From Sphingomonas sp. S1-29 (GTDB taxonomy: Bacteria > Pseudomonadota > Alphaproteobacteria > Sphingomonadales > Sphingomonadaceae): 64,000 bases of DNA. The notes below the pieces were generated by a model. It had not been told where the DNA came from, did not search any database, and saw only the letters and a list, made by a program, of their open reading frames with translations. Below are positions 60,185-64,000 of this stretch, piece after piece. Both the position numbers and the translations under genes were made by a program. The stretch lies in the NCBI RefSeq assembly GCF_026167545.1, contig NZ_CP110678.1, positions 1,733,501 through 1,797,500 of the forward strand, written 5' to 3'. Every line of letters begins with the position of its first letter. Position 1 is the first letter of the stretch.

Positions 60185-63100
60185 TTAGAAGCGGATGCGC
60201 GCGCTTGCCGAGAAGCGACGACCGACCGCGTCGTAGGTCGACGGATAGGTGTTGCCGCTGTTGTACGCGGTCGAACCGATGGTGTTGCCGACCAGCGGTG
60301 GCTGCTTGTCGAACATGTTCATTGCGGCGATCGAGAAGGTGAAGTTCTCGGTTACGGCGTAGCGCACCGTCAGATCGAAATAGTCGTACGGCTCGATCGT
60401 GTTGAAGTCGTACGTACCCGCTGGCTCGTCGATCGTGCCGGCAAAAGCGGCATCTTCTGCAATGTCGGCGAACTCGTAATCGACCCGGTCGATATGGCGC
60501 CACAGCAGCGACACGTCGACGTCGTCGAACGACAGCGTAGTGCGCTGCGACCAGCTGAACTCGGGCTGGATCGATGCACAGTTGGCCGAATACAGGCCGA
60601 CGCATTCGCGCAGGATGCTGTCTTCCGACGATGCGTTCGCGTTGAACTGGCTGCGGTTGGTCCAGTTGCCGGTGAAGCCCAGCGACAAGCCGAAAATGCC
60701 GAAATCGCGGGTGTAGTTGGCGGTCAGATCGACGCCATCGGTCTTGATGAAGCCAAGGTTCGACAGCGTGATCGGCAGGCCGAGGGTGGTCGAGGGATCA
60801 CCCGAGAGCGAACCGTCGATCGGATTGCGACGGATCGCAAGGCACGCCGGGTTGGTCACGCTGAGCGAGTCGAAGCAGGCGCTGACGACGTCGTCAGGGG
60901 TCGGCGACGACACCGCACCGTCGACGGTGATGTGGTAATAATCGATCGATGCCGAGAAGCCGGGCAGGAAGCTAGGCGTAAACACTGCGCCCGCCGACCA
61001 GCTGTCCGAATCCTCGGGAAGCAGGTTGACGTTGCCGCCGCCAGTCGACTGCGCCTGGCCCGACGTCGGAACGGCAATCTGGCCGATCGACGAAGCGGGT
61101 GCACCCTGCGCGATGCAGACGTCGCGAAGTACGCCAGTCGGGGTCGGACGGCCGCCGATCGGCAGACCTTCGTCGGTCAGGTTGGCGCAGGGATCGTCGG
61201 CAAGGTTGGTCAGCGTGGTATTCACCGGGCTGAACAATTCGCCGATGTTGGGCGCACGCACCGCGCGGCTGTAGTTGCCGCGGAACTTGATCCCGTCGAA
61301 CGGCTCCCACTGACCGCCGACCTTCCAGGTCGTCGTGTTGTAGCTGGGATCGCCAGCCGCATCGACGGTGTAGCTCGAATAGCGAACGCCGCCCTCGACC
61401 TGCAGCAGGTTGAAGAAGGGACGATCAGCAACCAGCGGAACGATCAGTTCGCCGATAGCTTCATAGACGTCATAGCCGCCCTGAATGTTCGGAGCTGCGC
61501 CACCGGCGCCGCCCAGGTCGCCGCCCTGCGAAAGCGAATCCGACTCCTGGCTGGCGGTGTACTTGCGATATTCACCACCAACCGCGAAGCTGATGTTTTC
61601 GGTTGCCAGCGGTGACGCGAAGCCGAAGTCGCCGTTGATCGTACCCCGTGCTTGCGCCTGCGTGGTGCGAACCAGCACCGAGCTGTTCCCGGTCAGGAAG
61701 TCGATCGTGTCGGGCGTGATCGAGCCTTCGGCGCCGAAGAAATTGACCGGAACGCAGCCATTGGCATCGTTCTGGCAAGTGACCGTGCCCGTTGCCGGAT
61801 CGCGATTGACCAGCAGCGATTGCTGTACGCGCGAGTTGAGCGTGTAGCCCTGGATGAGCTGGAAGTTCTCGCTCTCGCCATACGACCCGAACAGATCGTA
61901 ACCGATGTTCGAGGTGATATCCCCACGAACGCCTGCACGATAATCGAAGAAGGTCGTGGTGTAGTCCGACACGCGCGGCCCAACTTCAGTCGCACGGCGC
62001 GACAACTGCACGCCGGTCACTTCGCGATAATTGGGGTCGGTCCGGCCGGTAGCGGTCGCCGCCGCGGTGCATTCAGCCGCGGTGAAGCGCGGCGTATAGC
62101 CAACGCCCGCATTGGTATCGAAACCGCAGAAGGCGCTGCGCTGCGCACCGCTCAGGAACGGGTTGTTCAAGCCCACCGTGACAGGAACCGCGAACGCGCC
62201 CGACGGAGCGATGATCGTGCTGACGGTGTTCTTCGAGAAGATCGCGCGGTTATAGACCTCGACATTGTCCGAGATCTGGTAGTTCGCCGCTGCATAGATG
62301 TTGTAGCGTTCGAACGGCGTCTGGAAGATGTTGTCAGGGTTGAAATTGAACGGCGTGAACGCTGCGGTCGGCCGGAAGGCGTTACCTGCTGCGTTCACCT
62401 GGCGGTTGCCCTGGACCGCGTTGCACGCGATCTGGCCCGCAGCACCGCAGCCCGACGTGATCGAATCGGCGCCGGTGGGGTTTACGCCCGTGAAGCGCGA
62501 AGGGACCGAGGTGCCCGAGCCGCCGATGCCGCCGGTGAACGAATCGACCTGGAAGCGCGAGATCGCCCGATCGCCCTGGAACACGGGGTCGGCCTGCTGA
62601 TAGCCGATGCTGAGCACCGCGTTGCCGCGGCCGTCATCGAAGTTGGCACCGACGGTCAGATCGGCGCGGAAGATCGCGCCGTCGCCCTGCTCGGAGATCT
62701 GGTTCGACAGGTTGAGGTCGATACCGGCAAAATCGGTGCGCGTGATGAAGTTGACCACGCCCGAGATGGCGTCGGCACCGTAGGTGGTAGATGCGCCGCC
62801 CGTCAGCACGTCGACGCGCTGGACGAGTGCCAGCGGCACGTTGTTCAAATCGAACTGGCCCTGCAAGGTGCCGGGAACGAGGCGGACGCCGTCGAGTAGC
62901 ACCAGGTTGCGGTTCGAGCCGAGGCCGCGAAGGTTGACGAACGATGCGCCGCCATTGCCGTTGTTCACCGCCGAACCGATCGACGGGACAACACCCGGCA
63001 GTTCGCGCAGCAGCTCTTCAGCGACGTTGGCTTGCTGCAGATCGATTTCATCGGCGCCGATGACGCTGACCGGGTTCGACGCGATGAGGTTGGGATTGCG

Positions 63101-63304
63101 GATCAGCGAGCCGGTGACGACGATATCCTGGCCGGTAATTGCGGCTTCGTCCTGGACGTTCTCGGTCGGGCTGCCGGTGTTGGGCTGCTCGGTGACGGTC
63201 TCGGTCGACTGCGGCGCAACCTGCGCGAACGCAGGTGCGGCGACGACGGTCGCGCCGATCATCAGCGTCGAGGCGAGCAACCGCTGGCGGGTTAGCTTCT
63301 TCAT
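60185..63304 (-). CDS. TonB-dependent receptor 2
   Basis: A 1039-aa outer-membrane receptor. The ATG at 63304 has AGGGAA about 9 nt upstream and starts a signal peptide (MKKLTRQRLLASTLMIGA, cleavage after AFA). After a Gln/Thr-rich linker the plug domain begins at about residue 57 (DIVVTGSLIRNPNL, then QQANVAEELLRELPGVVPS). The barrel has many Asn/Ser-rich loops and ends in YDAVGRRFSASARIRF with a terminal Phe. It lacks the carboxypeptidase-regulatory domain of receptor 1. The VTGSLIR type is common among receptors for glycans and peptides in sphingomonads and xanthomonads; ligand unknown. A longer in-frame start at 63463 has no signal peptide and is rejected. Confidence 0.92.
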   Translation of the reverse strand: MKKLTRQRLLASTLMIGATVVAAPAFAQVAPQSTETVTEQPNTGSPTENVQDEAAITGQDIVVTGSLIRNPNLIASNPVSVIGADEIDLQQANVAEELLRELPGVVPSIGSAVNNGNGGASFVNLRGLGSNRNLVLLDGVRLVPGTLQGQFDLNNVPLALVQRVDVLTGGASTTYGADAISGVVNFITRTDFAGIDLNLSNQISEQGDGAIFRADLTVGANFDDGRGNAVLSIGYQQADPVFQGDRAISRFQVDSFTGGIGGSGTSVPSRFTGVNPTGADSITSGCGAAGQIACNAVQGNRQVNAAGNAFRPTAAFTPFNFNPDNIFQTPFERYNIYAAANYQISDNVEVYNRAIFSKNTVSTIIAPSGAFAVPVTVGLNNPFLSGAQRSAFCGFDTNAGVGYTPRFTAAECTAAATATGRTDPNYREVTGVQLSRRATEVGPRVSDYTTTFFDYRAGVRGDITSNIGYDLFGSYGESENFQLIQGYTLNSRVQQSLLVNRDPATGTVTCQNDANGCVPVNFFGAEGSITPDTIDFLTGNSSVLVRTTQAQARGTINGDFGFASPLATENISFAVGGEYRKYTASQESDSLSQGGDLGGAGGAAPNIQGGYDVYEAIGELIVPLVADRPFFNLLQVEGGVRYSSYTVDAAGDPSYNTTTWKVGGQWEPFDGIKFRGNYSRAVRAPNIGELFSPVNTTLTNLADDPCANLTDEGLPIGGRPTPTGVLRDVCIAQGAPASSIGQIAVPTSGQAQSTGGGNVNLLPEDSDSWSAGAVFTPSFLPGFSASIDYYHITVDGAVSSPTPDDVVSACFDSLSVTNPACLAIRRNPIDGSLSGDPSTTLGLPITLSNLGFIKTDGVDLTANYTRDFGIFGLSLGFTGNWTNRSQFNANASSEDSILRECVGLYSANCASIQPEFSWSQRTTLSFDDVDVSLLWRHIDRVDYEFADIAEDAAFAGTIDEPAGTYDFNTIEPYDYFDLTVRYAVTENFTFSIAAMNMFDKQPPLVGNTIGSTAYNSGNTYPSTYDAVGRRFSASARIRF

Positions 63305-63538
63305 TGGTGTTCGTTCCCTCTGAACGGCGGTGTTTGCACCGCGCTGGTTCGCTGCCGGTCCCTGAACCGACAATGGTCGTTTGGTACGGTTTCGATGCGG
63401 TTCCACGCAATCCTCTTTCGCGGTGCAGCGATTTTTCGAAACAGATGGTGATATTATCGTCACAGTTCTGTCGCACGATCGATTTCGCTAAGAAATGTTG
63501 CGAAGACCGGTAGCGTGGGCAAACAATTGGGGACGGAC
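63305..63538. promoter_or_regulatory. Divergent promoter region of TonB receptor 2
   Basis: A 234-bp gap between receptor 2 and the divergent secreted-protein gene. It has an AT-richer section around 63430-63500. I see no clear operator; a TGTTGCG at 63496-63502 recalls the TTGC motif upstream of receptor 1. Confidence 0.35.
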
Positions 63539-64000
63539 ATGAAAATCGGCTTGTGGACGACGGTCGCGATGCTCGCAGCAACACCTTGCGCGGCGCAGGA
63601 TCAGAACGAGGGCGAACGCGCCTCGGTGCTTGCGGACGCGCTAGCGAAATGCCCCGCGATCGCCGCCGATGCCGAGCGGCTCGCCTGCTTCGACCGCACC
63701 AGCGCGGCGCTGCTGGCAGCGCGCGAAGCCGGCAATCTGGTGTTCGTCGATCGCGAGGGGATGCGCACCGCCAAGCGCGCGGTGTTTGGCTTCTCGCTGC
63801 CCAAGATCAAGCTGTTCGGCGATGGCCGCAGCGATCGCGCCGAACCCGAAGTGCGCGAGATCGACAGCGTCCTGGCATCGGTGCGCCAAGCGGGGAACGG
63901 CATGTACGTGTTCGGGCTTGCCGATGAATCGCAGTGGCAGACTACCGAGGCGCGCACCGGCTTCTTTCCCAAGGCGGGCAAGCCGGTGAAGATCGAAGCA
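63539..64000 (+). CDS. Secreted protein of unknown function (partial)
   Basis: An open frame cut by the right edge, 154 codons visible. The start is at 63539 after GGGGACGG. A signal peptide (MKIGLWTTVAMLAATPCAAQ) is followed by ALAKCPAIAADAERLACFDR, a Cys-x(n)-RLACFD motif frequent at the start of sphingomonad periplasmic proteins. GMRTAKRAVFGFSLPKIKLF comes next. The visible part has no known catalytic motif. It is divergent from TonB receptor 2; a functional link is possible but unsupported. Confidence 0.8.
   Translation, partial: MKIGLWTTVAMLAATPCAAQDQNEGERASVLADALAKCPAIAADAERLACFDRTSAALLAAREAGNLVFVDREGMRTAKRAVFGFSLPKIKLFGDGRSDRAEPEVREIDSVLASVRQAGNGMYVFGLADESQWQTTEARTGFFPKAGKPVKIEA

Overview
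The window looks like ordinary chromosome from a high-GC, Gram-negative alphaproteobacterium, most likely Sphingomonas or a close relative. The support is RNase E with an acidic insert in its S1 domain, MipZ, a proteorhodopsin/Blh pair, large TonB-dependent receptors with TPR-sulfotransferase neighbours, and several interspersed palindromic repeat families typical of sphingomonads. No tRNA, rRNA, CRISPR array, insertion sequence, integrase or prophage gene was seen. The assignment rests on recognised protein families, not on a database search.

Layout. 1-9547: M48 protease (cut by the left edge) and RNase E on the minus strand, then N-acetylmuramoyl-L-alanine amidase, PBP1A and release factor 2 on the plus strand. 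9565-17272: lipoprotein methyltransferase and a RadC-like protein, then a compact plus-strand run thyA-folA-ribF-ileS-lspA-lipoprotein. 17401-26224: a frameshifted small gene, homoserine dehydrogenase, a 2OG-Fe(II) oxygenase divergent from an MFS exporter, an acidic protein, an MliC-like lipoprotein, a thioesterase, a MASE1-PAS-GGDEF diguanylate cyclase and dapF. 26341-36661: a DUF2339 membrane protein, a DUF6456 protein and HTH regulator, then a minus-strand hflK-hflC-htrA-HerA-like ATPase run divergent from mrp. 36817-43254: dapD, a HAD nucleotidase, an LLM oxidoreductase, an M15-like peptidase and aconitase. 43454-45158: proteorhodopsin plus the carotene-cleaving enzyme that makes its retinal. 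45480-52194: phosphohexomutase, J-domain protein, MipZ, panC, a Sel1 protein and clpB. 52191-63304: a receptor-centred region with two TonB-dependent receptors, a TPR-sulfotransferase, a TPR-Asp/Asn beta-hydroxylase, a divergent sulfotransferase-like protein and a small secreted protein. A secreted protein of unknown function is cut by the right edge.

Three items stand out. First, ileS carries two complete 82-bp palindromic repeats in frame inside its coding sequence. Second, the rhodopsin/Blh pair has the residues of a green-tuned proton pump and a glycine where carotenoid-antenna rhodopsins have their fenestration. Third, the receptor/sulfotransferase/hydroxylase neighbourhood looks like a dedicated modification or uptake system whose substrate is unknown. 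At least four repeat families (about ten copies) fill most of the larger intergenic gaps.
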